The notes: generated by a model not told the origin, from the letters alone. 64,000 bases of DNA from Mucilaginibacter celer (GCF_003576455.2 NZ_CP032869.1:2232001-2296000), one strand, 5' to 3'; positions 47,761 through 58,291 are shown, counted from the stretch's first letter. A program made the numbers and translations.

Positions 47761-48807
47761 CTATTTAGTTTTTCCGAAGATCGCTGCTTCATTGTTTAAA
47801 GCTTCGGTACTACTGGTTCCCTTTCCGCTATGCACCACAATTCTGTACCTGAACGTAACCGATTCTCCTTTTTTTAGCCTAAGGTTTTTCTCTGATTTAC
47901 CATTCGTAAACACCTTTTCACCCAGCGGATTGGCCGCAAACAAACCGTAGCCACGGGCATGCCAAAAGGTAGGATAATTAGGGTTTTGAGGATGATCGAT
48001 AATAGTAATGCTTACCGAGTCGGTCCCCATTTTGCCGTATACCTTGCACCATACGCTGCGGGTACTCCAGGCATCGTTACCCATTTTGCCTGCACTTGTG
48101 AGGTAGGTGCCGTTGGCTACCTTATCGGCACCGCCTTTCACCACGGTTACATTGCCCTTATCATCAGTAAATTTCTGATCGGCAGTATCTGGGATTTGCA
48201 GATCATGAGCCAGGCGCAGGCCAAGCATGCCGTCTTTGGCATCTTTAAAAAATGCGTCGGTATCGGCGGTTAAGGTAGTGATGCGGTCAATGATCCTGTC
48301 TGCAGCAGTGCCGCTGAACTCAAAGCGGGTGCTCTCTTCTAATATCACCTGTTTTTGCTGGTTGGTCCAGTTGGCATGATAAGCGAGGATACCTTTTTTG
48401 CCGCTTTGTATTTTTGTAATGCGGTCGGTACGGATCCAGCCATAGCCGCTTTTTTTATTGGCGGGGATGGCATACGAGTTATTCCAGAAATCGAGCCCGT
48501 TCAGGTTTTCGAAATTGAACCATAAACCGATGTGGTGAGGATGATCAGTAGGATCGCCGGGGCGTGTTGTCAGCGGAAAGCCGCGTGTTACCAATGTGCC
48601 ATTTGCCGAGCGGATAGGGTAGAGCACAGGCTTTTCCAGTGTATCGGGATAAAGGAAGCTGGTAAATGGCTTGCCGCCTATTACAATTTCAATTTTACTT
48701 TTTTCAGTTTGCCTGATGGATACTGTCTCCGCCTTTTGCGCCCGGGCAGTAACCGCGACAGTCATGCTTAAAGCAAAAGCAAGAACAGGTTTGCTTGATA
48801 TTTTCAT
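47761..48807 (-). CDS. DUF6807 (PmoA-like) family protein, exported
   Basis: 348 residues with a signal peptide (MKISSKPVLAFALSMTVAVT, cleavage after ARA). The family core GDPTDHPHHIGLWFNFENLN with paired His, LRLAHDLQIPD, WCKVYGKMGTDSVSITIIDH and YPTFWHARGYGLFAANPLG are seen. Annotation pipelines call these PmoA family, but they are unrelated to methane oxidation in function as far as known; they accompany Gfo/Idh/MocA enzymes and DUF1080 proteins in Bacteroidota sugar loci. It lies 65 bp downstream of a Gfo/Idh/MocA gene and is probably in its operon. Reaction unknown. Confidence 0.82.
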   Translation of the reverse strand: MKISSKPVLAFALSMTVAVTARAQKAETVSIRQTEKSKIEIVIGGKPFTSFLYPDTLEKPVLYPIRSANGTLVTRGFPLTTRPGDPTDHPHHIGLWFNFENLNGLDFWNNSYAIPANKKSGYGWIRTDRITKIQSGKKGILAYHANWTNQQKQVILEESTRFEFSGTAADRIIDRITTLTADTDAFFKDAKDGMLGLRLAHDLQIPDTADQKFTDDKGNVTVVKGGADKVANGTYLTSAGKMGNDAWSTRSVWCKVYGKMGTDSVSITIIDHPQNPNYPTFWHARGYGLFAANPLGEKVFTNGKSEKNLRLKKGESVTFRYRIVVHSGKGTSSTEALNNEAAIFGKTK

Positions 48808-48872
48808 TGGTGATGCAAGGTTAAACCCGATCGGGTTATCAGAAACAACCCGATCCGGGAAAGAGCGCAGAA

Positions 48873-50228
48873 TTAATATTTAAATACTTTGCCGTTAGCC
48901 ATTACCTCCTGTGTAGCCTCATCAAAAGTGGCTTTATAACCGGTATGTACGGCGGCATTGGTCATGATATTGGCAATAGAGTGGCTGTAGCCTGCCTCAA
49001 CCGGGGCATTGGGTTCTTTACGGCTCCGCACACATTCCATCCAGTTGCGTACGTGGTTGGAGGTAAGCACATCGCCGCCGGTATTGGCCGAGGCTACTAC
49101 CTTTTCGGTATTGGCCAGGCTAAGCTCGGGCAGCAGGTTGGCGTTCATGTGCATGGCATCGGCCATTTTTTGGGTAAGCCCGCCTTCGGGCGATACTTTG
49201 TTGGTGTTGAGGTTAAGTTCGCCACCGTTAGAGTAATAGATCTCGGCAGGGTGTTCATCCCCGTTGTGCATGCGCGAGCCGAAAGTAACCTGGAAACCTG
49301 TTTTAGGGTCATCAAGCGGGCCGTAATCAAATGCTGCCAAAATGGTATCCCAGTTACGCCTGCCGTCCTTCCACATATAAATGCCTCCGTTGGCAACCAC
49401 GCTGCGCGGATGTTTTAAACCGGTAAACCAGTGTACGGTATCAATCTGGTGGCTCATCCATTGCCCCGGCAAACCCGACGAATAAGGCCAGAATAAACGG
49501 TATTCAAGATATTTACGTGGGTCAAAAGCCTCATACGGGCGGTTCATGATAAAGCGTTTCCAATCGGTATCCTGTTCTTTAAGCTGGCTCAGCAACTCTG
49601 GTCTACGCCAGCGGCCCGGCTGGTTCACGTTCCAGGTAAGCTCAACCATGGTTATGGGGCCAAATTTGCCCGAGCGGATAAACTCATTAGCGGCATGATA
49701 ATTGGCCCCGCTGCGCCGTTGCGAACCAATCTGCACTATTTTACCCGATTCTTTAACCGCTTTCAAAGCGGCGCGGTTATCTTCCATGGTCTCGGCAAAG
49801 GGTTTTTCAACGTAGGCGTCGCATCCGGCCTTAACGGCTTCTATTGCATGGCGCGCGTGCTGGAAATCGGCGGTACTGATAAAAACCGCGTCAACCGTTT
49901 TACTATCGTACAATTCTTCGTTATTGCGATAGGCTTTTACGTCGTGCTGCATTTTATCCGTCCACAGGGCGGCTCCTTCTTCACGGCGTTTGCTCCATAT
50001 ATCGGATACAGCCACCACATCAAAATTAAGTTCCTTATAGTGGTTCATAAAGCTGGGTACATGCGAGCTTTTATGGCGATCTGAAAAGCCCACCACACCA
50101 ACCCGCACCCTGTCGTTAGCGCCGATAATGCGTTTATAACTTTGGGCACTCCAACCTTTTGAAGTAACAATAACCCCGGCTCCGGCCAAAGCGGCCTGCC
50201 TGATAAATGTGCGACGTGATTTTTCCAT
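48873..50228 (-). CDS. Gfo/Idh/MocA oxidoreductase, Tat-exported (first copy)
   Basis: 451 residues. A twin-arginine signal (SRRTFIRQAALAGAGV) implies folded export to the periplasm with NAD(P) bound. The Rossmann domain shows VRVGVVGFSDRHKSSHVPSF; the catalytic-lysine motif DAYVEKPFAET (about residue 140) is intact; the C-terminal GFO_IDH_MocA domain contains WMSHQIDTVHWFTGL. It resembles GH109-like and 3-dehydro-sugar oxidoreductases. The neighbouring DUF6807 protein suggests joint processing of a sugar or glycoside. Exact substrate unknown. Confidence 0.9.
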   Translation of the reverse strand: MEKSRRTFIRQAALAGAGVIVTSKGWSAQSYKRIIGANDRVRVGVVGFSDRHKSSHVPSFMNHYKELNFDVVAVSDIWSKRREEGAALWTDKMQHDVKAYRNNEELYDSKTVDAVFISTADFQHARHAIEAVKAGCDAYVEKPFAETMEDNRAALKAVKESGKIVQIGSQRRSGANYHAANEFIRSGKFGPITMVELTWNVNQPGRWRRPELLSQLKEQDTDWKRFIMNRPYEAFDPRKYLEYRLFWPYSSGLPGQWMSHQIDTVHWFTGLKHPRSVVANGGIYMWKDGRRNWDTILAAFDYGPLDDPKTGFQVTFGSRMHNGDEHPAEIYYSNGGELNLNTNKVSPEGGLTQKMADAMHMNANLLPELSLANTEKVVASANTGGDVLTSNHVRNWMECVRSRKEPNAPVEAGYSHSIANIMTNAAVHTGYKATFDEATQEVMANGKVFKY

Positions 50229-50467
50229 ACGGTAGATTTTTGGTTTGCAGGTTTTGATATAGCTCTAATGGCAAAGACTAAGCCCACCCGCTATTTTGCT
50301 TATTATTAAAGGTAAATTGGTTTAACCGATGCGTTTACACACATCTAAATCAAATATCGAAGAATTGGATTGAAAAGCAATAGCGTTTTTAACTGTTAAT
50401 GTAACAATTGTGGTGAGGTATAAATTTATCCTTCATAAACCGATAAGCAGATATAACAATGCCCGGT

Positions 50468-53400
50468 TTAAACGTATTTACCGTTAGGTCGTTTCATCAT
50501 TTTGTACGCCGCCTTTAATACGTTAATCAGCGCCTCGGTTTTCATGGGTTTGGCAATGTAATCGTCCATGCCTTCGGCAATACATAAATCGCGGTCGTCG
50601 GGGCCTGCGTTGGCAGTCATGGCTATGATAAAGGGCTGTTTAAAAGCGTATTCGCGAATGTGCCGGGTGGCTTCAAACCCGTCCATTTCGGGCATCTGCA
50701 CATCCATAAAAACAACATCAATTTCCGGATTGGCTTTTAATTTTTCGAGGGTTTCATAACCATTTTGGGCTAATGTAAAGTGATAACCCAATTTCTCGAG
50801 CATGCGGCTGATGAGTTTTTGGTTTACGGTATTGTCTTCGGCCACCAGGATGTTTAAGGGATGTTCGGCCGCGAAATCTGCATCAAGCAGTTTATCGGTT
50901 TTAACCTCAGCGGGAGGGTTAAATACTTTACCCTGAAATTCGGCCTGGATGCTTTTACCCAGTTGCGCCTGTTTTACAGGTTTGGTTAATATGCTTGAAA
51001 ACAGACCGGGATATTTACGTTTTGATCCATCACCAATGGAGCTCAGCATAATAACCGGCAGTTCTTTATGTTTCTCTTTAATAACTTTGGCCAACCCTAC
51101 ACCATCCATCTCGGGCATTTCCATATCGGTTATTACCAGGTTAAAGCCTTCCGTATCGGCTAAAATTTCCAAAGCCTGTTTGGCCGATGGTACTGCCACT
51201 GTTTGTATGCCCCATTGCTCAAGCTGGGTTTGCAATATAAAACGGTTGGTTTTGTTATCGTCAACTATTAATACACTTTTACCCTCCAGTTCGGCGGCGT
51301 TAAAAGCTATCGGTACGTTTTTAGATTGTTTTTTACTGATGGCTGTTTTGATGGTGAACACAAATACCGATCCCTCGCCAAAAACACTCTCCACCCAAAT
51401 TTCGCCGCCCATTAATTTAACAAGGCGCTCGCTGATCACCAGGCCAAGCCCGGTGCCGCCATACCTGCGCGTGGTTGACGAATCAACCTGCGTAAAAGCA
51501 TTAAACAGGGTGGTTAACTTATCTTCGGGAATGCCGATGCCGGTATCCATCACGCTGAAACCGATCTCAATATCTTTATCATTTATGGTTTTTGACAGGA
51601 ACACTTTTATAAATACCTCGCCGCGCTCGGTAAATTTGATGGCATTGCCGGTTAAATTGGTAAGCACCTGCTTAAGCCTCAGGCTATCACCTATAATTTG
51701 ATGGGGCAGGGCAGGGTCAATCTGGTAAACCAGTTCCAGCTCGCGTTTGGCAGCAGTTTGCGAAAAAATGTCCATCACCTCCTCAATGCAAAGTCTCAAA
51801 TCAAAATCTTCCTGCTCCAGGTCCATCTTACCCGATTCAATCTTCGAAAAATCGAGAATATCGTTGATCACGTTCACCAAACTATCTCCGCAGGAGATGA
51901 TGGTATCGGTATAATCACGTTGCTCGGCATTCAGTTCGGTTTCGCCCAATAAGGAGGCCATGCCTATAACCCCGTTCATAGGTGTCCTGATCTCGTGGCT
52001 CATGGTGGCCAGGAAAATGCTTTTGGCCTGGTTGGCTTTATCGGCTTCTTCGCGTGCCTCCTGTTCCTGTTCTTTTTGCAGCTGCAATTCTTCTGATTGG
52101 GCAAGCAGTTCCTCATTCAGGGCCTGCAACTCTTCCGATTGGTTTTGTAACTCCACATTAAGCACCTGCAGGTTTTCTGATTGAGCCCTTAACTCTTCCG
52201 ATTGCTGCATCACCTCGGCAGTGCGCTCGGTAACCTGTTCTTCCAGCAGTTTTTTCTGCCTGATGAGCAAATTAACCTTGTACCGGTAAACCGCGTAAAT
52301 AAGGGCTGCGATAAATAACATAGCCAGGCTTACAAACCACCAGGTAAGCCAAAACGGAGGCAATACGGTTACCTTAAGGCTTATTTCATGTTTAGACCAG
52401 CGCCCTTCGGCATCCTGGCTTTTTACCCTGAAGGTGTAATCGCCCGCAGGGAGGTTGGTGTACGTGGCCGAATTTTTATTGCCGACATAGTTCCAGGTTT
52501 TGTCAAACCCTTCCAGCATGTAGGCATACGATTTCTTATTGCTCAGGGCATAATCCATCGATACATACTCAAACGAGATTACAGATTGGGCATGCGATAA
52601 GGTGATGGATTTTGTTTCAGATATATCTTCCTTTAGCGGAGAGGAATCGTCATTATTCTGAGCCACCCTGATGGATTTATTAAAAATTTGAAAATCGGTA
52701 AGTACCAGGGTAGGATCGTAAACATTATCCCTGATGCTGTCCGGGCTAAACATATTAAAGCCGTTAACCCCGCCAAAATAAAGCATCCCATCGCGCCCCT
52801 TCATTGCCGAATGAGGCTTATACTCTTCGGCCTGCAAGCCATCCTCAATAGTAAAATTCCTGATTTTATTGGTTTTTGGGTTATAGCGGGAAAGGCCCTT
52901 ATTGGTGCTGATCCACATATTGCCGCTGTTATCTTCTTCAACAGCATAGGTGTAATTGGCCGGTAAACCATCCTGCATTTTAAAATTGGCAACCTTACCC
53001 GTAGCCGGATTTAAGCGATAAATGCCTCCGTAAGTACAGATCCAGATATTACCCAGATGATCTTCAAACAGATCGAGCGCGGTATTATTGCCAAGGGCGC
53101 TGTTCAGTTTTTCGTATTGTACCGGTTTAAACGAGTTGGTTAAGGTATCGTATAGGTTAACACCGCCATCATTGGTACCCACCCACAAGTTGCCCTTTGA
53201 ATCGGCAAGCAGCGAGTTGATATTATCACTGCTGATGCTTTTAGGGTTAGCGGCACTATGCCGGTAATGGATAAATTTATTGGTTTTAGGATCGAAGCGA
53301 TCAAGCCCGGTGCCCAGTGTGCCGAACCACAGCTTACCATCGGGTGTTTTCTCGATGGCGTAAATATTATTTCCGCTGATGCTGCCCGTATCCTTATCAT

Positions 53401-54772
53401 TATGCCGGTATGAGCGGAACGTGCGGGTTTGCGGGTTCATCATGCTTACGCCATCGCCCCAGGTGCCTATCCAAAGGTTGTTTTTAGCATCTTCCTTTAT
53501 GGCAAGTACATAATTGCCGCAAATGGTGCTTTTATCATTATCACTGTGTTTGTAGGCTTTAAAATTACCGGTTTCTTCATCAAACAAATTGAGGCCGCCG
53601 CCATCGGTCCCCAGCCATACATTATCCTTTTTGTCCTTGTAAACACTCAGCACAAAGTTGTTCGACAGGCTGGTTTTGGCTGCGTTATGTTTATAATGAA
53701 CAAAGTTTTCGCGCGTTTTTTTATAAAAGTTAAGGCCCGATGCGAAAGCCCCGATCCACATATTGCCGTTTTTATCGCGCATAATAACATCAACCGAGTT
53801 ATTGGCGATACTACTGTTATCTACATCATCCTGAAAATGATTATTAAACTTATTGGCGGCATAATTAAAAATACTGAGCCCTCCGTTTTCAGTGCCTATC
53901 CAAAGGTTACCGCCGCTATCCTCGGCCAAACCCTGCACGCTGTTGTACGAAAGTGAGTTATTGTTATACGGATCGTTTTTAAAATGCGTAAATGTTTTGG
54001 AATCGGGGTTATACAGGTTAAGACCGCCATCGCTAACGCCTATCCACAGGCGGCGGCCACTATCTTCAAAAATTGTATTTATTTTGTTGGATGACAGTGA
54101 AGCCTGATTACCTGCATCCTGCATAAAACGGGTAAAATTATTGGCCTGCCGGTTATACAGGTTAAGCCCGCCATAGGTTGTGCCAACCCAAACGTTGTCC
54201 GCTTTATCAACACAAAGTACGCGGGTATTATTATCGCTCAGGCTGCTGTTATCGGCCGGGTTATATTTATAATGGCTGAATTTATTTTTGCTGATGTCAA
54301 ACCTGTCAAGCCCTTCTTTCTGGTTACAGATCCAGAGGCTGCCGGTTTTATCAAGTGCTATTTTAACCAGGATATCGCTGGCAGGGGAGTTGGTGTTGTT
54401 TTCGTTGTGACGATAATGAATAAAACGATCCTTTTTACGATCGTACATATTGAGGCCGCCGCCGCTGGTCGAGATCCAGAGGTTGCCCTTTGGGTCTTCC
54501 ACTATGTCCTGTACAAAACTATTGCTCAGGCTGGTGGCATCATTAACAATGTTTTTAAAAATTTTGAATTTATTGCCATCGTAGCGGTTTAGCCCATCGC
54601 GGGTACCCACCCAGATAAAGCCGCGGCTATCCTGTATAATGCAGTTGATATTTAATTCGGAAAGCCCCTCATTACTGCCGATATGTTGAAAGTGGAGGGG
54701 ACGGTTTTGCGAAAACGCGCATAGTGAAACAGCCTGCAACAGCAAAACAAGGTAACACTTAAAGCTATTCAT
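50468..54772 (-). CDS. Hybrid two-component sensor with periplasmic propeller, two receivers
   Basis: 1434 residues from the ATG at 54772. Signal peptide ([20 protein letters not shown]), about fourteen Reg_prop repeats (pattern [18 protein letters not shown]) forming two propellers, a Y_Y_Y domain (about 720-790), a transmembrane helix (about 810-830), a helical linker of QSEEL repeats, HisKA ([16 protein letters not shown], His about 923), HATPase ([24 protein letters not shown]) and two receivers with Asp in [12 protein letters not shown] (about 1215) and [11 protein letters not shown] (about 1353). It has no AraC HTH, so unlike classical HTCS regulators it must pass the signal to a separate HPt or regulator. 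It does not sit next to a SusCD pair, so its ligand cannot be guessed. Confidence 0.93.
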   Translation of the reverse strand: MNSFKCYLVLLLQAVSLCAFSQNRPLHFQHIGSNEGLSELNINCIIQDSRGFIWVGTRDGLNRYDGNKFKIFKNIVNDATSLSNSFVQDIVEDPKGNLWISTSGGGLNMYDRKKDRFIHYRHNENNTNSPASDILVKIALDKTGSLWICNQKEGLDRFDISKNKFSHYKYNPADNSSLSDNNTRVLCVDKADNVWVGTTYGGLNLYNRQANNFTRFMQDAGNQASLSSNKINTIFEDSGRRLWIGVSDGGLNLYNPDSKTFTHFKNDPYNNNSLSYNSVQGLAEDSGGNLWIGTENGGLSIFNYAANKFNNHFQDDVDNSSIANNSVDVIMRDKNGNMWIGAFASGLNFYKKTRENFVHYKHNAAKTSLSNNFVLSVYKDKKDNVWLGTDGGGLNLFDEETGNFKAYKHSDNDKSTICGNYVLAIKEDAKNNLWIGTWGDGVSMMNPQTRTFRSYRHNDKDTGSISGNNIYAIEKTPDGKLWFGTLGTGLDRFDPKTNKFIHYRHSAANPKSISSDNINSLLADSKGNLWVGTNDGGVNLYDTLTNSFKPVQYEKLNSALGNNTALDLFEDHLGNIWICTYGGIYRLNPATGKVANFKMQDGLPANYTYAVEEDNSGNMWISTNKGLSRYNPKTNKIRNFTIEDGLQAEEYKPHSAMKGRDGMLYFGGVNGFNMFSPDSIRDNVYDPTLVLTDFQIFNKSIRVAQNNDDSSPLKEDISETKSITLSHAQSVISFEYVSMDYALSNKKSYAYMLEGFDKTWNYVGNKNSATYTNLPAGDYTFRVKSQDAEGRWSKHEISLKVTVLPPFWLTWWFVSLAMLFIAALIYAVYRYKVNLLIRQKKLLEEQVTERTAEVMQQSEELRAQSENLQVLNVELQNQSEELQALNEELLAQSEELQLQKEQEQEAREEADKANQAKSIFLATMSHEIRTPMNGVIGMASLLGETELNAEQRDYTDTIISCGDSLVNVINDILDFSKIESGKMDLEQEDFDLRLCIEEVMDIFSQTAAKRELELVYQIDPALPHQIIGDSLRLKQVLTNLTGNAIKFTERGEVFIKVFLSKTINDKDIEIGFSVMDTGIGIPEDKLTTLFNAFTQVDSSTTRRYGGTGLGLVISERLVKLMGGEIWVESVFGEGSVFVFTIKTAISKKQSKNVPIAFNAAELEGKSVLIVDDNKTNRFILQTQLEQWGIQTVAVPSAKQALEILADTEGFNLVITDMEMPEMDGVGLAKVIKEKHKELPVIMLSSIGDGSKRKYPGLFSSILTKPVKQAQLGKSIQAEFQGKVFNPPAEVKTDKLLDADFAAEHPLNILVAEDNTVNQKLISRMLEKLGYHFTLAQNGYETLEKLKANPEIDVVFMDVQMPEMDGFEATRHIREYAFKQPFIIAMTANAGPDDRDLCIAEGMDDYIAKPMKTEALINVLKAAYKMMKRPNGKYV

Positions 54773-54936
54773 TAAAATATATTTGGGCAACTTTGAAAGA
54801 CGCGGTTTAATCAGGTGCTATCGCTGCTCTAAATTTAATAAAATTTAATTATTTATTAAATATCAACTGATAAGCATTTCATGTTTAAACGGAATGTTAA
54901 CAGATTTGGTTATATTATTTTAACAAAACAAACATA

Positions 54937-54944
54937 TACCTTTG
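54937..54944 (+). promoter_or_regulatory. Bacteroidota -7 box for the VF530 gene
   Basis: TACCTTTG matches TAnnTTTG exactly and lies 4 bp before the ATG at 54949, indicating a leaderless or nearly leaderless mRNA. No TTG at the optimal -33 distance. Confidence 0.5.
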
Positions 54945-54948
54945 CGCC

Positions 54949-55161
54949 ATGCAGCAACAGCCCAACAATCCGCTCTACGGTAAAACCCTCGAAGCTATAG
55001 TAACCGAACTGGTAGAACATTATGGATGGAAGGAACTGGGCGCGCGCATCCGCATCAATTGTTTTAATGATAACCCGAGCATTAAATCGAGCCTGAAGTT
55101 TTTAAGGAAGACTGATTGGGCGAGGAAAAAGGTTGAAGAATTATATTTGAACCGTGATTGA
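54949..55161 (+). CDS. VF530 family DNA-binding protein (DUF2132)
   Basis: 70 residues: [60 protein letters not shown]. This spans the whole small helical VF530 domain, known from a structure of a Vibrio protein to bind double-stranded DNA. Cytoplasmic, monocistronic, followed by two hairpins. Confidence 0.9.
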   Translation: MQQQPNNPLYGKTLEAIVTELVEHYGWKELGARIRINCFNDNPSIKSSLKFLRKTDWARKKVEELYLNRD

Positions 55162-55212
55162 CGGGATTGTTTGATTGCCTGATGTGTTTTGCAAACATAT
55201 TTAGTCTTTTCC

Positions 55213-55268
55213 CCTCAGGGTCTCTCACAGAGGACCCTGAGGTTTCCTCCGAAGTCGGAGACTTCGGA
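55213..55268. repeat. Two adjacent hairpins between convergent genes
   Basis: CCTCAGGGTC / GACCCTGAGG (55213-55242) and TCCGAAGT / ACTTCGGA (55248-55268) are perfect stems. They lie between the VF530 and DEAD-box-like stops and may act as terminators or be members of a dispersed repeat. Confidence 0.6.
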
Positions 55269-55319
55269 TAGCAATAGACAGCAATTACTTCGGACAGCAA
55301 TAGAAAGTGAATAATAATA

Positions 55320-56615
55320 TTACCCGTGCTTTTTCTTCTTATTCATTTTAGCCTTGGTGCCGGCGCTAAAATTATAATCCTTTGCGTTTGATGCCTTTTT
55401 TTCGTGAAAAGCTTCGCCAGCCCACGAAGGCTTTTTATCTTCCTTTTCTGCTTTTTTTACCTTGGGTTCAGTTACAATCACCAGGTCTTCAGGCAAATCG
55501 GTGGCTGGTATTTTTTTGCCTATCAGCTGCTCAATTTTCTTGAGCGCGCTCATTTCTATATCCGTGGCAAAGGTAATAGCCATGGTTTCGACCGCGTCTG
55601 AAAATTTGGCCTTATTAATGCGCCCTATAAACTGATCAGGATCTTCAGGAATATCAAACTGGATAATAAACGGGATTCCGCTCAGATCAATTTCATCCTG
55701 GTTTTCGTTAACTGCTATCAGGATGCGCGATGCGCTATCGGCCTTAAAATCGCCAATGTTTTTAAAACCTTTAATATCAAAAAACTTAGGGTTAAAGTAA
55801 GCCACGCCTGTGCGCAGGCGGCTTTTAAGGCTTTGAAATATGGTTTCGGCAGTGGTTTGGGTATTTACAAATACAACTGTTTTGGTAAACAGCTCCTCAT
55901 CATACATAAATAAATTAAGCAGGTTAAGCTTGGTGCCAAAATTAGGTACGTTGTACAGCAACTGCTCATTGGTTTCGATAGCGGTATCGCCAAACTCATC
56001 TATTTCAATCAGGGCCGGCTGCCTCATAAACGGATCGATCATTTTTTCGAGTTTGGCATGCAGTACCTCAGTAAATATTAAATGCTGTCCTTTATCAATA
56101 CTGTTGGCCAGTTCAACAACCGGTAACTGCAGGCCTTTGGCTACAATCTGATCGGCGTTGTCAACAACCAGCATGTCCACTTTATTAAGATTGAGACCTA
56201 ATTTAAGATAAATGGCCCGGGCACGATCAGGAGTAGCTACTACAATATCGGCACCATCGGCCAGGTCGTCCATCTGCGCTTCGGTGCCCGGTGTTACGTA
56301 CAAAGGCACTATCCTGATGGATTGGTTTTTATTCAGTTTATTAAACTGTTCAATCACCTCAAATACCTGCTCTTTATCGGGCACCAGGATTAAAACGCGG
56401 GGCACACCCTCCGGGGCGTAATTAAAGCGGTTTAAAACAGTTAAAACATAGGTAGTGGTTTTGCCACAACCCTCGGGGCCAACAACAATAATATCCTGCC
56501 CGCCAATAATGCGGTTAATACATTTAAGCTGAACCTCGGTAGGGTTTGCAAAGCCGGCTTCATTTACCGAACGTACCAGTTGCTTGTTAAGCTTCAATTT
56601 ATCAGACCACGCCAT
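55320..56615 (-). CDS. DEAD-box helicase-like protein with degenerate catalytic motifs
   Basis: 431 residues with both RecA-like lobes. The Q motif (FANPTEVQLKCI) and Walker A (GPEGCGKTT) are intact. Motif II is VDNADQ instead of VDEADE, motif III reads FTEV instead of SAT, motif V lacks ARGxD (AVNENQDEIDLS), and motif VI reads QFIGRINKA instead of HRxGRxxR. It therefore probably binds but does not efficiently hydrolyse ATP for unwinding. The C-terminus is Lys-rich (KKAEKEDKKP, AKMNKKKKHG), suited for RNA or ribosome contact. A minus-strand -7 box TAATTTTG lies upstream (56647-56654). The reading frame is intact, so this is a divergent family, not a pseudogene. Confidence 0.85.
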   Translation of the reverse strand: MAWSDKLKLNKQLVRSVNEAGFANPTEVQLKCINRIIGGQDIIVVGPEGCGKTTTYVLTVLNRFNYAPEGVPRVLILVPDKEQVFEVIEQFNKLNKNQSIRIVPLYVTPGTEAQMDDLADGADIVVATPDRARAIYLKLGLNLNKVDMLVVDNADQIVAKGLQLPVVELANSIDKGQHLIFTEVLHAKLEKMIDPFMRQPALIEIDEFGDTAIETNEQLLYNVPNFGTKLNLLNLFMYDEELFTKTVVFVNTQTTAETIFQSLKSRLRTGVAYFNPKFFDIKGFKNIGDFKADSASRILIAVNENQDEIDLSGIPFIIQFDIPEDPDQFIGRINKAKFSDAVETMAITFATDIEMSALKKIEQLIGKKIPATDLPEDLVIVTEPKVKKAEKEDKKPSWAGEAFHEKKASNAKDYNFSAGTKAKMNKKKKHG

Positions 56616-56696
56616 CAGGATACTATTAAAATTTAAAACGAGGGTGCAAAATTACCAATTTAATAGTTGTGATTTATAAAAATCGACGGATAAGGC

Positions 56697-57494
56697 TTAT
56701 AAAGGCTGCCACTCGCTATTACTAAGCAACGAAAATGCCGAGCGCGGCTCCAAATCCAGGTAACGGTAGGTTACTTTAGATAAGTAAAGGCCTTCGGGTT
56801 TTGCCGGTATAATGATTTTTGGGGTTTGTTTATTGGCGATATAAAACTCAAATTCATCCACACTCATTTCACCGCGGCCAATTTCCAGTAAGCGACCAAC
56901 TGTGATCCTGATCATCCGGTTTAAAAAACGATTGGCAGTGATACTGAACCTGAGTTTATACCCGTTTTCATCGATATATAACCCGGCCGACATTACATTG
57001 CAGCGGGTATTGTCAACCCTGTCGGGCATTTTGCATAGCGCACGATAATCGTTATACTTTGGCAACACGGAAACCGCTTTAGCCATGGCTTCCAAGTTTA
57101 GGTCCTGATCGGGATAAAAAGAACTGAATTTGCTCAGGAAAGGGTCTTTATAATTATGGATAAAGTAATCGTAACTGCGCTTTACGCCATCAAAACGCGC
57201 GTGCGGATCGCCCTGCATCGGGATAATATCAAATACGGCTATATCATCGGGCAGCACCTTATTAAGGCGAAACAGCAGATCAAAATCAGGCTCAGCGTTT
57301 ATTTCCGTATGAAAAAAGAACTGGCTGGCATGTACCCCGGCATCAGTGCGGCCGCAGCCCACTATATTTACTTCATATTTAAAAATGCGCTTGAGTGCCG
57401 TTTCAATGGCTTCCTGCACGGTTAATGCGCTGGATAGTTTCTGCCAGCCTGCATATCGTGTGCCGTGATAACCAATATGAAAAAAGTAGCGCAT
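56697..57494 (-). CDS. truA: tRNA pseudouridine synthase A
   Basis: 265 residues starting MRYFFHIGYHGTRYAGWQ. The catalytic motif GCGRTDAGVHASQF (Asp about residue 53) and the C-terminal RFLNRMIRITVGRLLEIGRG are diagnostic of TruA, which makes pseudouridine at positions 38-40 of the tRNA anticodon stem. Length matches the family. It lies 81 bp upstream of the DEAD-box-like gene on the same strand. Confidence 0.93.
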   Translation of the reverse strand: MRYFFHIGYHGTRYAGWQKLSSALTVQEAIETALKRIFKYEVNIVGCGRTDAGVHASQFFFHTEINAEPDFDLLFRLNKVLPDDIAVFDIIPMQGDPHARFDGVKRSYDYFIHNYKDPFLSKFSSFYPDQDLNLEAMAKAVSVLPKYNDYRALCKMPDRVDNTRCNVMSAGLYIDENGYKLRFSITANRFLNRMIRITVGRLLEIGRGEMSVDEFEFYIANKQTPKIIIPAKPEGLYLSKVTYRYLDLEPRSAFSLLSNSEWQPL

Positions 57495-57534
57495 AATTTA
57501 TCAGGGTATAAAGGCCAAAAATGCAGATTATTTT

Positions 57535-57573
57535 ATAAAACAAAAGCCCGGCGCAATTAAACACCAGGCTTTG
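57535..57573 (-). terminator. Terminator after the CDGSH gene
   Basis: On the minus strand CAAAGCCTGG pairs with CCGGGCTTTTG (one wobble and one bulge) and is followed by a T-rich stretch, 20 bp after the CDGSH stop. Confidence 0.65.
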
Positions 57574-57591
57574 TATATAAATAACAATTGT

Positions 57592-57816
57592 TTACACTTT
57601 TTTTGGAGGAAGATCAAAAGCAATAGCGTTATGCTCGAAATGGCCTTTGTGCGAACCATCGCAAAATGGTTTGTTTTGCGATAAGCCGCAGCGGCATATC
57701 GAAACTACCGTACGACCCTGCAAGCCATAAGCATTGCCCTGCATATCTACAATTTCAAAATCGCCCTCAATTTTCACCGAGCCGTTATTATTAATAGTAA
57801 GTTTAGTTTTTTCCAT
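57592..57816 (-). CDS. CDGSH iron-sulfur domain protein
   Basis: 74 residues with one CDGSH domain, CRCGLSQNKPFCDGSH, supplying three Cys and one His to a labile 2Fe-2S cluster. The N-terminal NNNGSVKIEGDFEIVDMQG strands precede it. Soluble, no membrane anchor, unlike mitochondrial mitoNEET. Role: redox or cluster transfer by family analogy. Confidence 0.93.
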   Translation of the reverse strand: MEKTKLTINNNGSVKIEGDFEIVDMQGNAYGLQGRTVVSICRCGLSQNKPFCDGSHKGHFEHNAIAFDLPPKKV

Positions 57817-57831
57817 GAATTAAATTTTGGC

Positions 57832-57839
57832 CAAAAATA
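57832..57839 (-). promoter_or_regulatory. Bacteroidota -7 box for the CDGSH gene
   Basis: TATTTTTG on the minus strand, 15 bp before the start codon, matches TAnnTTTG. No clear -33 element. Confidence 0.4.
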
Positions 57840-57914
57840 AAGATTGAGGTAACGCCAAAATGGGTTATTTGTTATTTAGAAGTGTTCCTGATTGGACTAA
57901 AAAGGGCAGGGGGA

Positions 57915-58142
57915 TCAGGCAAAAGATTGATTAAAAGCAACCAGGATCTGCAGGAAAACATCACGGTCTAATGCGAGAGTGGCCGGTGGTTCGGGCTTTA
58001 GCAATTTGTCGTTTTTAATTTTTACAGGAAACAGGGCTATAAAATCGCGCAGGCCAATCTGGTATTTCAGTACCGGGTCGCGGTGGTAAATTTCTTCCAG
58101 CCTCATTTCAAAAAGAGAGATACTGATTGGGTCGGCAGTCAT
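57915..58142 (-). CDS. Small hypothetical protein
   Basis: 75 residues from the ATG at 58142 (MTADPISISLFEMRLEEIYH). No signal peptide or membrane helix. The middle part VLKYQIGLRDFIALFPVKIK and an amphipathic C-terminal helix (DVFLQILVAFNQSFA) suggest a folded small cytoplasmic protein. I do not recognise a family. It is divergent from the aldo/keto reductase. Confidence 0.6.
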   Translation of the reverse strand: MTADPISISLFEMRLEEIYHRDPVLKYQIGLRDFIALFPVKIKNDKLLKPEPPATLALDRDVFLQILVAFNQSFA

Positions 58143-58216
58143 ACCCAAAACTAATATTTCTTTGCTTTATGAGGCAGCAGCTCCGGGCACAAATGACATT
58201 TATATGATCTGTAAAA

Positions 58217-58249
58217 TTGGACATCCCGAAGACAATAATTATAAATTTG
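58217..58249 (+). promoter_or_regulatory. Bacteroidota-type promoter for the aldo/keto reductase
   Basis: TTG at 58217-58219, 22 bp spacer, TAAATTTG at 58242-58249 (exact TAnnTTTG), 42 bp before the ATG at 58292. The spacer is slightly long. Confidence 0.5.
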
Positions 58250-58291
58250 TTACCGGGGCAACATCGCCTGCAAAAAAATAAAAACTACACT

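Noticed and set aside
58217..58291. In-frame extension of the aldo/keto reductase from TTG 58217
   Set aside because: Overlaps the promoter elements; the ATG at 58292 begins the canonical KQLGASGLRVP sequence.
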